This document shows positions 32,872-41,114 of a DNA stretch of 64,000 nt, in pieces (the stretch's first letter is position 1; each line of letters begins with the position of its first letter). The notes beneath the pieces were generated by a model, which had not been told where the DNA came from, made no database searches, and saw nothing but the letters and a program-made list of their open reading frames with translations. This stretch comes from Myxococcales bacterium (GTDB lineage Bacteria; Myxococcota_A; Polyangia; Polyangiales; Polyangiaceae). The DNA is taken from positions 62,001 through 126,000 of the forward strand of contig JADJKB010000024.1 in NCBI GenBank assembly GCA_016706225.1. Reading direction: 5' to 3'. The position numbers and the translations under genes were made by a program.

Positions 32872-33390
32872 GTGCAGTTCGTACCCGTCGATAGCGAATT
32901 CTGGTTGGCGCAAGCCATCGCTCTCGTGTGCGGCGGGTTGGTGGGTCTGGAGCGGCAACTCAAGGGCAAACCCGCCGGCATGCGTACGAGCATGCTGATT
33001 TGCGCCGGCACCTGCCTGTTCGTGCGCATCGGCGCCGAGCTCGGCGCGACCGCCGGGTCGAACACGGACACCGCTCGCGTCGTGGGGCAGGTCGTCACCG
33101 GAGTTGGTTTCCTCGGCGCGGGCGTGATCCTGAACCGCGATGGTCTTGTGAAGGGCATGACCAGCGCGGCGGTGGTCTGGATCCTGGCGGCCATTGGCAG
33201 TCTGGTCGGTACCGGTCGCGGCGGAGAGGCGATCGCGGCGACGCTGCTGACGCTGGGCGTCCTGGTCGGCGTCAATCGCCTCGAGGGGGCGTATCGCAGC
33301 TTGCGCACTGGCGTGCACGCCGACGACCCGAGCGAGGAGCCCATGAGCGGACTGCCGCCCCCGGTGCGGGCGCGTCGAGAGGACGGCTGA
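32872..33390 (+). CDS. MgtC/SapB-family membrane protein
   Basis: I use the GTG at 32872 (VQFVPVDSEFW), with 32851 as alternative; product 172 aa. Four to five hydrophobic helices and the MgtC signature GGLVGLERQLKGKPAGMRTSMLICAG; GVGFLGAGVILNRDG also matches. Bacterial MgtC proteins regulate ATP synthase and affect magnesium limitation and acid survival. The C-terminal ACT-like domain seen in some members is absent here, so this is the short form. Confidence 0.88.
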   Translation: MQFVPVDSEFWLAQAIALVCGGLVGLERQLKGKPAGMRTSMLICAGTCLFVRIGAELGATAGSNTDTARVVGQVVTGVGFLGAGVILNRDGLVKGMTSAAVVWILAAIGSLVGTGRGGEAIAATLLTLGVLVGVNRLEGAYRSLRTGVHADDPSEEPMSGLPPPVRARREDG

Positions 33391-33430
33391 GCCCCGCTTC
33401 AATCGTGACGAGTTGGCCGGTGACGCACCT

Positions 33431-34408
33431 TCACGGAAACGGCACCAAACTGCCCCACTCCGTCGCCTCCCGGTCGGACGACAGTCGACGCCCCGACCAC
33501 TTGCAGGCGCGCGCGGCGACCTCGCAGTAACGGTCGAGGGCGGCGGGATCGGGGAGGTCGAGCTCACCTTGCAGCCACAGGTTCAAGAGCAACAGCTCCA
33601 TGGGTGTGTTGCCGGTGCGCTCCCCGATGCCGAGGGCGCAGCCGTGGATGCGGTCGATGCCGTACTCGAGCGCCCAGAGCGCGTTGTCGAGGGCCAGCCC
33701 GCGATCGTTGTGGCCGTGCCAGTCGAGCCCGACACCGTCGATGCCCGTCTCGTCGATCAGCGCGCGGGTGAAGACCACCAGATTGCGCACGCCGTCACGC
33801 GTGGCGTGACCCACCGTGTCGGCCAGACACAGCCGCTTGGCGCCGGTCTCGAGCGCGCTCTTCCAGATCGTCCGCAGCGTCTCCGGCCGAGCGCGGGTCG
33901 TGTCCTCGGTCACGTACGCGACATCGACGCCCTCCCTCACCGCAAACGCGATGGCGTCGGTGCTCTTTTTCACGATGGACTCGAGATCCCAGTTCTCGGC
34001 CAGCTTCCGGATCTCACTCGTGCCGATGAAAGCGTAGGCCACGACTGGGATGCCGACCTTCTGCTGGATCTCCGCGATCGGCACGATGTCGGAGACGACG
34101 GTGCGAGCCGCCATCACGGGCGCGATGGCGAGCTTGCTCGAGACGATCTCGCGGCACGCGATCTCCGAATCCGAAAAATTTCGGAGCGACGCTGCCGGCA
34201 AGCCGACGTTCACCAGGTGAATGCCGAGCTCATCCATCAAGTGAATGAGCTCGACCTTGTCCTCGATCTTCGGGTCGATGACGGACGGATTCTGGATCCC
34301 GTCGCGCAGCGTCTCGTCCTGAAACGTCACACCCGCGTGCATCAGCTTGATGATGCTGCGCGCGCGGTTCCAGTCGTACGGAACGTTGCTCTGGCCGTTC
34401 GAGCCCAT
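33431..34408 (-). CDS. HMGL-family (pyruvate carboxyltransferase-like) enzyme
   Basis: The start is the ATG of MGSNGQSNVPYDW, 325 aa. The TIM-barrel signature of the HMG-CoA lyase/isopropylmalate synthase family is clear: DETLRDGIQ at residues 31-39 (metal-binding Asp and catalytic Arg), and DWHGHNDRGLALDNALWALEYG with the two metal-ligand His residues. It lacks the C-terminal regulatory domain of LeuA/CimA. It could be a citramalate-synthase-like, homocitrate-like or lyase enzyme. TACAAA lies ten bases upstream. Confidence 0.88.
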   Translation of the reverse strand: MGSNGQSNVPYDWNRARSIIKLMHAGVTFQDETLRDGIQNPSVIDPKIEDKVELIHLMDELGIHLVNVGLPAASLRNFSDSEIACREIVSSKLAIAPVMAARTVVSDIVPIAEIQQKVGIPVVAYAFIGTSEIRKLAENWDLESIVKKSTDAIAFAVREGVDVAYVTEDTTRARPETLRTIWKSALETGAKRLCLADTVGHATRDGVRNLVVFTRALIDETGIDGVGLDWHGHNDRGLALDNALWALEYGIDRIHGCALGIGERTGNTPMELLLLNLWLQGELDLPDPAALDRYCEVAARACKWSGRRLSSDREATEWGSLVPFP

Positions 34409-34473
34409 GACGATCGCGTTTGTAGCGCGGAAATTGTGCCGTTGCGAGCGGTGTCGCTGGAGCGAGCGGTCTT

Positions 34474-35163
34474 TCAGCGCCCTCCGGCCCCGTGCCGCAG
34501 CGTGCCGCCAGCCCAGATCCACTCGCCGCGGGCCGCGCAGACCTTCTTGATGCGCTCGTCCAGCGCACGCGTGAGATCGCGCGCCGAGGCCTTGTTGGTG
34601 TCGTTGTCTTTGAGCGCCTTCTCGCAGTCGAAGCCGCTGGCCGCTTCCAGGGACACGGCCTTGCCGTCCTTCGGCGGGGTGAGGCGAAGGCGCATCACAT
34701 GGCGATCCTGTTCGTCCCTTGGCGCGTCGGGATTGTCCATGACCCCGACGGCGATCGGGATCTCGACCAGCTTGAGCAGCCGTTTGTTCCGCGCAACGTA
34801 GAGCGCGCGGGTGTAGAGCGCCGCACCCTCCTTCGACTCCTGGTGATGCGCACACCACACCGTCTCGTCCGGTTTGTCGCCGAGCTTCGCGGCCTCACAA
34901 CCGTCGGAGACGAGCTCGACCTTCAGCTCGCGGGCGTACGCCCAGGCGTGGAAGTCCCACCCGGGATCCGTGACCGGGGGGGCGCCTGGCAGCTCGGGGG
35001 GCGCTTCGCTCGTGCTGGCTCCCGCGGCGGTGGCTGGCGGCGCGTCGTCCGACGTGGGCTCGGGGCTGCCGGAAGCCGAGCTCACGCTGGAACTGTTCGC
35101 AGGTACCGCGGCGCACGCGACGCTGAGCGAGGTCAGCAGGGGAAGCAGCCAACCACGGGTCAT
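34474..35163 (-). CDS. Lipoprotein of unknown function
   Basis: The start is the ATG overlapping the stop of the upstream vWA gene (ATGA), which argues for translational coupling. The 229-aa product has a lipoprotein signal (LSVAC, Cys17), a Ser/Pro/Ala linker to about residue 65 and a compact domain with four or five Cys (DGCEAAK, VWCAHHQ, FDCEKAL, KKVCAARGEW). No known family. It may act with the vWA lipoprotein encoded just before it. Confidence 0.72.
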   Translation of the reverse strand: MTRGWLLPLLTSLSVACAAVPANSSSVSSASGSPEPTSDDAPPATAAGASTSEAPPELPGAPPVTDPGWDFHAWAYARELKVELVSDGCEAAKLGDKPDETVWCAHHQESKEGAALYTRALYVARNKRLLKLVEIPIAVGVMDNPDAPRDEQDRHVMRLRLTPPKDGKAVSLEAASGFDCEKALKDNDTNKASARDLTRALDERIKKVCAARGEWIWAGGTLRHGAGGR

Positions 35164-36473
35164 GGTCCGTTGCAGACGACCGTCGAGGTAACCGTCTTCT
35201 GCTGATTGCCGCCGCCGCCGGCGCAGCTGTTCGGGCAGAGGACCATCGCGTTCGAGGTCAGGTAGTAGTTTTGCCCGCCGCAGCCGGCCGGCCCTGAAAC
35301 TTGGCTGAGCACCGAGCCATTCACCTGCCAGGTCACGGTGCCTGTGCCGCTGTTTGGCAACTCGAAACGACACGGCGACGCAGCTCTCTGGAAACCATCT
35401 CGCATCGATGCTGCGCTACTCGCGTACGAGGCGCTCCCGGTCCCGCCCGCCGCCGCGAACTGGTTGAGCACGGTGGTTCCTTGAAGATACGCACGGATCA
35501 CGTAGGTCATGACACTCGGTGCGTTATCCACGGCGTTCTGGAGCATGCTCGACAGCGCACCGGAGCTGGACGGACACGAGTTGTTGCCGCTGTAGTCGCT
35601 GACGAGGACGAAGTTGCACTGTTTGTCCGGGTTGGCGGCGGCGAAGGTCTTGCAGGCCGAAATGCCGCCCTGGATGATGCCGTCCATCGGATCGCTCAGG
35701 CCGCTGCCCGAGGGCGGATTGCCGAGCGCGCTCTTGATTGCGCTGGCGTTGCCCGGCAGGAGCGCGATGGGCACTGCAGGATTGGAGAATCCGCTGCCGG
35801 AGCAATTGCCCTGCGTGAACGGGAAGAAATGTAAGCCGAGCGAGACGCCCGCAGAAGACGAGAGGTCGACGTACTGATTGACACCGCCGACGATGTTCTG
35901 CCAGTCGCCGCTCGCGACCATGCTCGTCGAGTGATCGACGATCGCGTAGAGCGCGACGGGTTTCGCTTTTGCGGTCGAGGTCCCCGGCGTGCACGTCGCG
36001 CCGCCGCTGCCACCCGAGCCGCCGGTCGCGCCGGTGCCGGCTGTTCCGCCGGTCGCGCCGGTGCCGGCTGTTCCGCCGGTCGCGCCGGTGCCGGCTGTTC
36101 CACCGGTCGCGCCGGTGCCGGTGGTTCCACCGGTCGCGCCGGTGCCGGTGGTTCCGCCGGTCGCGCCGGTGCCGGCTGTTCCGCCGGTCGCGCCGGTGCC
36201 GGCTGTTCCACCGGTCGCGCCGGTGCCGGCTGTTCCACCGGTCGCGCCGGTGCCGGCTGTTCCGCCGCCCGATGTGCCGCCACCGCCCGTGCTGGACCCG
36301 CCGGTCGCCGTCACGCCGCCGGTGTTGCTCGCTCCGCCGCTACCACTCTTGCCGCCGGTGGCGTTCTGCCCACCGCCGAGAAACTCGTCGTCGCTCGGTG
36401 CCAACACCGAACAACCCGTCGCGCCGGCAAGGGTGACGAGCACGATGCGCGGTGTCCAGCGACCAGAGCCCAC
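35160..36473 (-). CDS. Stalked vWA-like lipoprotein, paralogue 1
   Basis: GTG start; 437 aa. Lipoprotein signal (AGATGC, about Cys21) and a stalk with nine exact 9-residue TAGTGATGG-type units. A von Willebrand A-like domain follows (about residues 165-340): VALYAIVDHSTSM has a MIDAS-like DxSxS start (DHSTS), and DPMDGIIQGGISACK and NFVLVSDYSGNN follow. The C-terminal 90 residues with FELPNSGTGTVTW close the protein. It is 54% or so alike by eye to the gene at 36603-37847, suggesting tandem duplication. TACCCT ends six bases before the GTG. Probably a surface adhesin-like protein. Confidence 0.85.
   Translation of the reverse strand: MGSGRWTPRIVLVTLAGATGCSVLAPSDDEFLGGGQNATGGKSGSGGASNTGGVTATGGSSTGGGGTSGGGTAGTGATGGTAGTGATGGTAGTGATGGTAGTGATGGTTGTGATGGTTGTGATGGTAGTGATGGTAGTGATGGTAGTGATGGSGGSGGATCTPGTSTAKAKPVALYAIVDHSTSMVASGDWQNIVGGVNQYVDLSSSAGVSLGLHFFPFTQGNCSGSGFSNPAVPIALLPGNASAIKSALGNPPSGSGLSDPMDGIIQGGISACKTFAAANPDKQCNFVLVSDYSGNNSCPSSSGALSSMLQNAVDNAPSVMTYVIRAYLQGTTVLNQFAAAGGTGSASYASSAASMRDGFQRAASPCRFELPNSGTGTVTWQVNGSVLSQVSGPAGCGGQNYYLTSNAMVLCPNSCAGGGGNQQKTVTSTVVCNGP
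36021..36263 (-). repeat. Nine 27-bp coding repeats in vWA paralogue 1
   Basis: Nine units of exactly 27 bases, nearly identical, encode Thr-Ala-Gly-Thr-Gly-Ala-Thr-Gly-Gly (two units carry Thr for Ala). Paralogue 2 has a looser, non-identical stalk, so this array looks recently expanded. Confidence 0.88.
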
Positions 36474-36479
36474 TAGCGA

Positions 36480-36485
36480 AGGGTA
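36480..36485 (-). promoter_or_regulatory. -10 element of vWA paralogue 1
   Basis: TGCTACCCT on the minus strand ends six bases before the GTG at 36473. The same arrangement (TGCTATCTT, then six bases, then GTG) precedes paralogue 2. Confidence 0.55.
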
Positions 36486-36602
36486 GCACGATCGTCCTCT
36501 GCCAAGGCTGGCCGCGCTGTAATGCAGCCGATGACACCGGGCGCAGCCACATGTCGCAGGCCGGCGTCCGCGTCGGACCGAGAAGGCGGCGTCAATGGGA
36601 GG

Positions 36603-37847
36603 CTAGCTGCAAGTGACCGTCACGGAGACGGATTTCCCGCCAGGGCCGCCTCCCTCACCCGCGCTGCAAGTGCGTGGGCAGAGCACCATTGCGTTCGAGG
36701 TCAGGTAATACTGGTTCTGGTTTGCGGAGGCGCACGCCGTGACGCTGGAAACTTGGGTGAGAGGCTGGGCGTTCAGCAGCCAGGTTGCCGTACCGCTGTT
36801 GGGGAGCTCGAACTGACAGCGATTTGCTGCGCGCTGCAGTCCTGTGCGTACCGCGCTGGCAGTCGATGCATTCCAGGCGACTGTCCCACCGGCCGTCGCA
36901 AGCTGAGACAGATCCGCCGTGCTATCCGTGGCGATTACGTACGTCATCACGCTCGGCTGGGTGTTCAGCGCGTTGCTCAGCAGGCTCGCCAACCCTGCGG
37001 TGCTCGATGTGCAGGTGTTGTTCGCGTCGTAGTCGCTGACGAGCACGAGGTTGCATTGTTTGTCCGGGTTGCTGTTCGCGTAGGCCTTACACGCGTTGAT
37101 TCCACCCTGGAGCACTCCGTCCATGGGGTCGCCGGTGCCGGTGTTCGGCGGACTCCCGACGGCGTTCTTGATGGCAGTGGCGTTGCCCGGCAAGAGCGCA
37201 ATGGGCACGAACGGTGAGCTGTATCCCGAACCGGAGCAGCTCCCGTTTTGAATCGGGAAGAACTGCAGCCCCAACTCGACCCCCACTGACTGGCTCGAGT
37301 CGACGTACAGACCAAAACCGCTGACGATGTTGTTCAGATCGGCGGCGCTCATGCTCGCCGACTGATCGACCAGGGCATAGACCGCGACGGCCTTTGCCGT
37401 TGCGGTCGTGGTCCCGGGTGTGCAGGTCGCTCCGCCGGTTCCGCCGCCGCCGACCGCACCACCGGTACCGCCCGTTGCGCCGGTACCGCCCGTTGCACCC
37501 GTACCCGCGGTGCCTCCGGTCGCGCCGGCGCCCGCAGTGCCTCCGCTTGAGCCGCTGCCTCCGGTTGCGCCGGTACCTCCGGTTGCGCCGCTTGCGCCTG
37601 CGCCGCCCGCGCCGCCGTTGCCCGCGACGCCGCCGAGTCCACCCGCGCCCGCGCTTCCGCCCGACGCTCCCGCACCCCCGGTGTTGGCGCCCCCGGTGGC
37701 TCCGGTCCCGCCGCTGCTCACACCGCCGGTGGCGTTCTTGTCGCCACCGAGAAATTCTTCGTCGCTGGGGGCGAGCACGGAACAGGCGATGGCGCCCGCG
37801 CCGCACCCGAGCAACGCCAGCCCGCGCATGCCGCTTCCGAAACCCAC
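36603..37847 (-). CDS. Stalked vWA-like lipoprotein, paralogue 2
   Basis: I start at the GTG parallel to paralogue 1 (GTG-GGT context six bases after TATCTT), giving 414 aa; an ATG at 37829 is possible. Lipoprotein signal (AIACSVLAPSDEEFLGG, the part after the Cys nearly the same as in paralogue 1), Gly/Ser/Ala/Thr stalk, vWA-like domain with DQSAS in the MIDAS-like position, GDPMDGVLQGGINACK and NLVLVSDYDANN, then a matching C-terminal domain. In both copies the fourth and fifth MIDAS residues are not obvious, so metal binding is uncertain. Confidence 0.85.
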   Translation of the reverse strand: MGFGSGMRGLALLGCGAGAIACSVLAPSDEEFLGGDKNATGGVSSGGTGATGGANTGGAGASGGSAGAGGLGGVAGNGGAGGAGASGATGGTGATGGSGSSGGTAGAGATGGTAGTGATGGTGATGGTGGAVGGGGTGGATCTPGTTTATAKAVAVYALVDQSASMSAADLNNIVSGFGLYVDSSQSVGVELGLQFFPIQNGSCSGSGYSSPFVPIALLPGNATAIKNAVGSPPNTGTGDPMDGVLQGGINACKAYANSNPDKQCNLVLVSDYDANNTCTSSTAGLASLLSNALNTQPSVMTYVIATDSTADLSQLATAGGTVAWNASTASAVRTGLQRAANRCQFELPNSGTATWLLNAQPLTQVSSVTACASANQNQYYLTSNAMVLCPRTCSAGEGGGPGGKSVSVTVTCS

Positions 37848-37940
37848 GGCCAAAAGATAGCACGGGCGCACGCGGCGGATCGCCTTGACCCACCCCCGGT
37901 TGCCGCACATCATCCGGGCCGCTCACGGACGCCTGATCCC

Positions 37941-38486
37941 ATGCCCCGCCTGCGCAGCTTCGAGCTCGACGTGAACGGTGACACCCTCGAGGTGGCGGCG
38001 CCGGACCACTGGACTTTGCTCGAAGTTCTTCGCTACACGCTGGGCCTCACCGGAAGTAAGCAAGGGTGCGACAAGGGTGACTGCGGCGCCTGCACGGTGC
38101 TCATCGACGGCGAGCCAGTGCTCGCTTGCCTGACTCTGGCGGCGAGCGTCGGGACCAAGAAGGTCGTGACCATCGAGGGGCTCACGCCGCTGCATCGAAA
38201 GGCCGGGGGCAGCGGCGCAGATCCGGTCCAAGATGCCTTCGATCGCTGCGGCGCGCTGCAGTGTGGCTTCTGTCAGCCCGGCATGATCTTGTCCGCCAAG
38301 GCGCTGCTCGCGAAGAACAAGAGCCCATCGCGCGGCGACATCAAGCAGGCGCTCTCCGGCAACCTGTGTCGGTGCACCGGCTATACACAGATCCTAGAGG
38401 CGGTGGAGCTGGCCGCGGCGGAAGCACGGGGGAAGCCGCATCCCGGCCCGACGTGGCGGCGTTTCGGCGACGCGCCGAAGAGTTGA
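37941..38486 (+). CDS. hcrC: 2Fe-2S subunit of a molybdenum hydroxylase (HcrC/XdhC-small-subunit type)
   Basis: This 181-aa protein has the two-cluster layout of xanthine-oxidase-family small subunits: plant-type cluster Cys43, Cys48, Cys51, Cys63 (GCDKGDCGAC) and second cluster Cys108, Cys111, Cys143, Cys145 (CGFC, CRCTG). It carries electrons between the Mo site and FAD. No Mo or FAD subunit is adjacent; the nearest are at 54991-58372. I name it hcrC because that pair is of the 4-hydroxybenzoyl-CoA reductase type, which is inference. It could serve another partner outside the window. Confidence 0.85.
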   Translation: MPRLRSFELDVNGDTLEVAAPDHWTLLEVLRYTLGLTGSKQGCDKGDCGACTVLIDGEPVLACLTLAASVGTKKVVTIEGLTPLHRKAGGSGADPVQDAFDRCGALQCGFCQPGMILSAKALLAKNKSPSRGDIKQALSGNLCRCTGYTQILEAVELAAAEARGKPHPGPTWRRFGDAPKS

Positions 38487-38507
38487 GCGCGCCCCAACAA
38501 TCGGCGT

Positions 38508-39140
38508 TCACCAGTCCATGCAAGCGAAGCTCAAGCAGGGACGCGGGTTCGCCGCACTCTCCTGCTCCAGGAGCTCGTCGAGCCGTGCCCGTCCGCCGTC
38601 TCCCGCGCGCTGAGCGATGAGCTCGTCGAGGCTGCGAAGTCGCCCTTGATAATAGTCAGTGTGTTCCTTCTGCCGCAGCTCGAAGGCCTTCGCCTCCTCG
38701 CTGGAGCCCGGACAGGAATAGGAGAATCTGAAACTGTCGTGCAGTTGAAATAACTTCGCGGCCGTGCGCTGCCATTGGTCCTCGCAGCGGGCAACGGCGC
38801 AGCTGGGTAGCTCTGCCTCGAGCTCGTCCAGCATCGCGTAAGCGCGTGTCATGCTGCGAACCAGCGCATCGTATCGGCTCTGCCCGGCCTCACTCAGCCC
38901 GGTCGGGATTTCCAGGGAAGGCGCGCCCGCTCGCGAGGGTCGTCCTTCCCCGCGCGTCGGCAACACGCCAGCGTCCGGTTCGGTGACCGTCGGCTCACCC
39001 GCCGGAACACGCACGATCGTGCCGCCGGCGCCCTCGGCGGGTGGGCTGTTCTTCTGGCAACCCCCGAGTGCAGCCAGGGTCGACCCAATGAACAACGCGC
39101 GGCGTCTGAGGACGGCGGCGCGATCGTCGGCGGGACTCAT
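38508..39140 (-). CDS. Lipoprotein of unknown function
   Basis: This 210-aa protein has a Tat-like or lipoprotein signal (RRRALFIGSTLAALGGC, Cys28) and a short Pro/Gly/Thr linker. A helical domain follows with two Cys pairs (SCAVARC; CLSFACMDW at the end). Long charged helices (RYDALVRSMTRAYAMLDELEAEL) suggest a coiled-coil-like bundle. The RRR before the hydrophobic stretch hints at Tat export. No family recognised. Confidence 0.7.
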   Translation of the reverse strand: MSPADDRAAVLRRRALFIGSTLAALGGCQKNSPPAEGAGGTIVRVPAGEPTVTEPDAGVLPTRGEGRPSRAGAPSLEIPTGLSEAGQSRYDALVRSMTRAYAMLDELEAELPSCAVARCEDQWQRTAAKLFQLHDSFRFSYSCPGSSEEAKAFELRQKEHTDYYQGRLRSLDELIAQRAGDGGRARLDELLEQESAANPRPCLSFACMDW

Positions 39141-39172
39141 GAGCCTGAAGTTACCGCGTTTCTGCTGTCGCG

Positions 39173-40381
39173 TCAGAAGACGAAGTCCGCCATGGCGTTG
39201 AAGCGATGGTCCGGCATGCCTGGAAAACGCTCGTCCCGCACGATCGCATAACGATAACGCACACCCAGATCGAGGCCGAAAAAGCTCGCGCCGAGCTCCG
39301 GAGTGAGCGCGTGCAGCTTGGCGAGATCTTCGAGCGCGACTCCCTGATAGGCGAGGCCCCAGCGGAGCCGGCCCCAGCGCTGACGATAGTAGAGGCGGAC
39401 CTCGTGCACGCGCGCGAACTTCGCGCTGCGCTGGTCGAGCACGAAGTGCGCCTCGTACATCGGCCCCACCTCGACCTCACCCGACTCCAGCGGGAAACGC
39501 GTCTCCGCGCCCAGCTGAGCGAGAACCCCCCGTGCGTCGTTGGCTCCGCTGTTCCAGGCGTAGCCAGCGAGCAGCCAGATCTGGAGCCAATCGACGTCCG
39601 ACGACAGGCGCTGGTAGCCCAGCGACGCACTCCAAGCCGTTGCGTCACCGCCGCGCACTTCCCAGGCCGTGCGCTTCAGCCGCAGCACATCGAACTGGTA
39701 GTGATGGCGCACGCGTCTGGGAAAACCGCGCAGAGCCAGCGCTCCGGAGAAACTCTGACGCCGCTCGATGATGGGGCCATCCTCGGACCAGCGCAGGCGG
39801 GTTGCGGCGCCCACAGGCACGGCGAGAAATACGTCTTTGTCGACCATGCCGCCGACGGGCGTCGCTTCGACCTCCGCGTCGGCGCTCCGATAGGGAACGA
39901 GCTGCAGCTCAGCCAGATCCGAGGGTTCCAGCTCAGAGCGTTTCGTGAAGAGGGTGTCGAGCGAGAGGTGCACGCCGGTGTCTCCGGGCTCCGCCGACGT
40001 CCAGAACCAGGTGTTTTGCCAGGCAAGATCCGTGATCGTCTGGTTCTGGTCCGGCACCCGCAACACGTCCGCCCACAGCTTGGTCCGCGCGATGTCGTAG
40101 CGCCCGAAAAAGACCCCGAGATCGACGCCAAATCGGCCGCCGTACGCGACCGCACGTTGAACCGCGTCCGTGGTGGGATCTGCGACCTGGGCGCCGATCA
40201 GGAACGCGGCCAGGTGCTCACCATCGCAGTACCCCAGGCAATGTTCGAAACCCTCGGCGCGGCTGCGAGTGCGGTCGTAGAAATCGTCCAGGGTGGGGCG
40301 CGGTTCGGCGTCCGCTCGCGCCGGCCGGAGACACAGCGCTCCCGCGATCAGGATCCAAGCTCGAAAGGGTCGGGCGCCCAC
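39173..40381 (-). CDS. Exported, probably outer-membrane beta-barrel-like protein
   Basis: I start at a GTG just after the upstream gene's stop; the frame's longer ATG start would overlap that gene by 178 bases. The 402-aa product has a signal peptide (ending RPARADA). Many alternating hydrophobic/polar strands with aromatic girdles follow (VFFGRYDIARTKLWADVL, QFDVLRLKRTAWEV, YEAHFVLDQRSAKF), ending in FVF, as expected for an outer-membrane barrel with a C-terminal aromatic. No named family recognised. Confidence 0.68.
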   Translation of the reverse strand: MGARPFRAWILIAGALCLRPARADAEPRPTLDDFYDRTRSRAEGFEHCLGYCDGEHLAAFLIGAQVADPTTDAVQRAVAYGGRFGVDLGVFFGRYDIARTKLWADVLRVPDQNQTITDLAWQNTWFWTSAEPGDTGVHLSLDTLFTKRSELEPSDLAELQLVPYRSADAEVEATPVGGMVDKDVFLAVPVGAATRLRWSEDGPIIERRQSFSGALALRGFPRRVRHHYQFDVLRLKRTAWEVRGGDATAWSASLGYQRLSSDVDWLQIWLLAGYAWNSGANDARGVLAQLGAETRFPLESGEVEVGPMYEAHFVLDQRSAKFARVHEVRLYYRQRWGRLRWGLAYQGVALEDLAKLHALTPELGASFFGLDLGVRYRYAIVRDERFPGMPDHRFNAMADFVF

Positions 40382-40413
40382 GCCGTGGACTGTCTCACGG
40401 AGGCGCGACCCTC

Positions 40414-41073
40414 TCAACCGTTCGCACGCGTGAGCCGCAATCGCTCCGCCACTTCCGGGTCGCCGAACGGATACGGACGCTCCACCGGGAGACGCAGCGC
40501 ATCGACTCCGTCGCGCAGCAGGAGCTCGTGCTGCGCATGCACGAAAGGAGTCACGTCTTCGATGCCGCGTACCCAGTCTCGTCCATAACACGCCAGCGTC
40601 TCACCGCGCAGGCCGAGCTGGATCGCCCGGCGTTCGAGCGGGCGGCCGTGGGGATCGTGATCGGGATCCCATTGCAAGCGCACGTCGCTCTCGCGCAGGC
40701 GGCGTTCCCAGTTCTCACGGGTGCCGTAAGTCTCGGAGTGAAAGCTCGACTCGACGGCTTCGGACAAGATGCGATCGAAGCCCGCACGCGTGAGGCGCAC
40801 GGCGAGCACGCGTTCTTGCCCTTCTTTCGTTGCCCACCCGGAGCGGTACATCATCCAGAGGAAGCCGGGTTTGATCCAGCTCATGCGGCTGAAGCTGAAC
40901 TCGCCGCCGAACACACCGTGGGCGACCGCAAACTCGGCGATGGCCGGGCGGTAGGCTTGATAGACGGTGACGGTCTCCGCGTCGTAGGCCGCCACGACGT
41001 GCCGCCCCGCGGCGGGCAAACGGGCGCACAGCTCGGTGAACGAGCTCAGCTCGGTGAGTAGGCCCATTGACAT
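40414..41073 (-). CDS. DUF4291-family protein
   Basis: I choose ATG MSMGLLTELSS; a further in-frame ATG lies up to 41115 but falls inside the divergent regulatory region. The 219-aa protein shows the DUF4291 core: VYQAYRPAIAEFAV, FSFSRMSWIKPGFLWMMYRSGWATKEGQE and RAIQLGLRG. No catalytic function is known to me. It is encoded divergently from a NrtR-like regulator, and the shared AT-rich region suggests common control, so a role in NAD or ADP-ribose metabolism is a reasonable inference only. Confidence 0.82.
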   Translation of the reverse strand: MSMGLLTELSSFTELCARLPAAGRHVVAAYDAETVTVYQAYRPAIAEFAVAHGVFGGEFSFSRMSWIKPGFLWMMYRSGWATKEGQERVLAVRLTRAGFDRILSEAVESSFHSETYGTRENWERRLRESDVRLQWDPDHDPHGRPLERRAIQLGLRGETLACYGRDWVRGIEDVTPFVHAQHELLLRDGVDALRLPVERPYPFGDPEVAERLRLTRANG

Positions 41074-41114
41074 AGATACACTCTGCATATATGTTTGTCG
41101 CATATAAGAGGCCA
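41074..41114. promoter_or_regulatory. AT-rich divergent operator/promoter between DUF4291 and NrtR-like genes
   Basis: The stretch is strikingly AT-rich for this genome. It contains the inverted repeat TATATG (41088-41093)-N7-CATATA (41101-41106), and GCATATA occurs twice 15 bases apart. The position between a winged-helix regulator and its divergent neighbour fits an autoregulatory operator. CATATAAG could also supply a -10. Confidence 0.6.

Noticed and set aside
36021..36263. Regular repeats resembling a CRISPR array
   Set aside because: The units have no unique spacers between them, are multiples of three and encode a Gly/Ala/Thr stalk in a good reading frame. The same applies to arrays at 18681, 22531 and 62544.
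40382..40591. Longer N-terminus for the beta-barrel-like gene
   Set aside because: It would overlap the DUF4291 gene and add an Arg-rich stretch before the signal peptide; the GTG at 40381 gives a proper signal peptide at the N-terminus.
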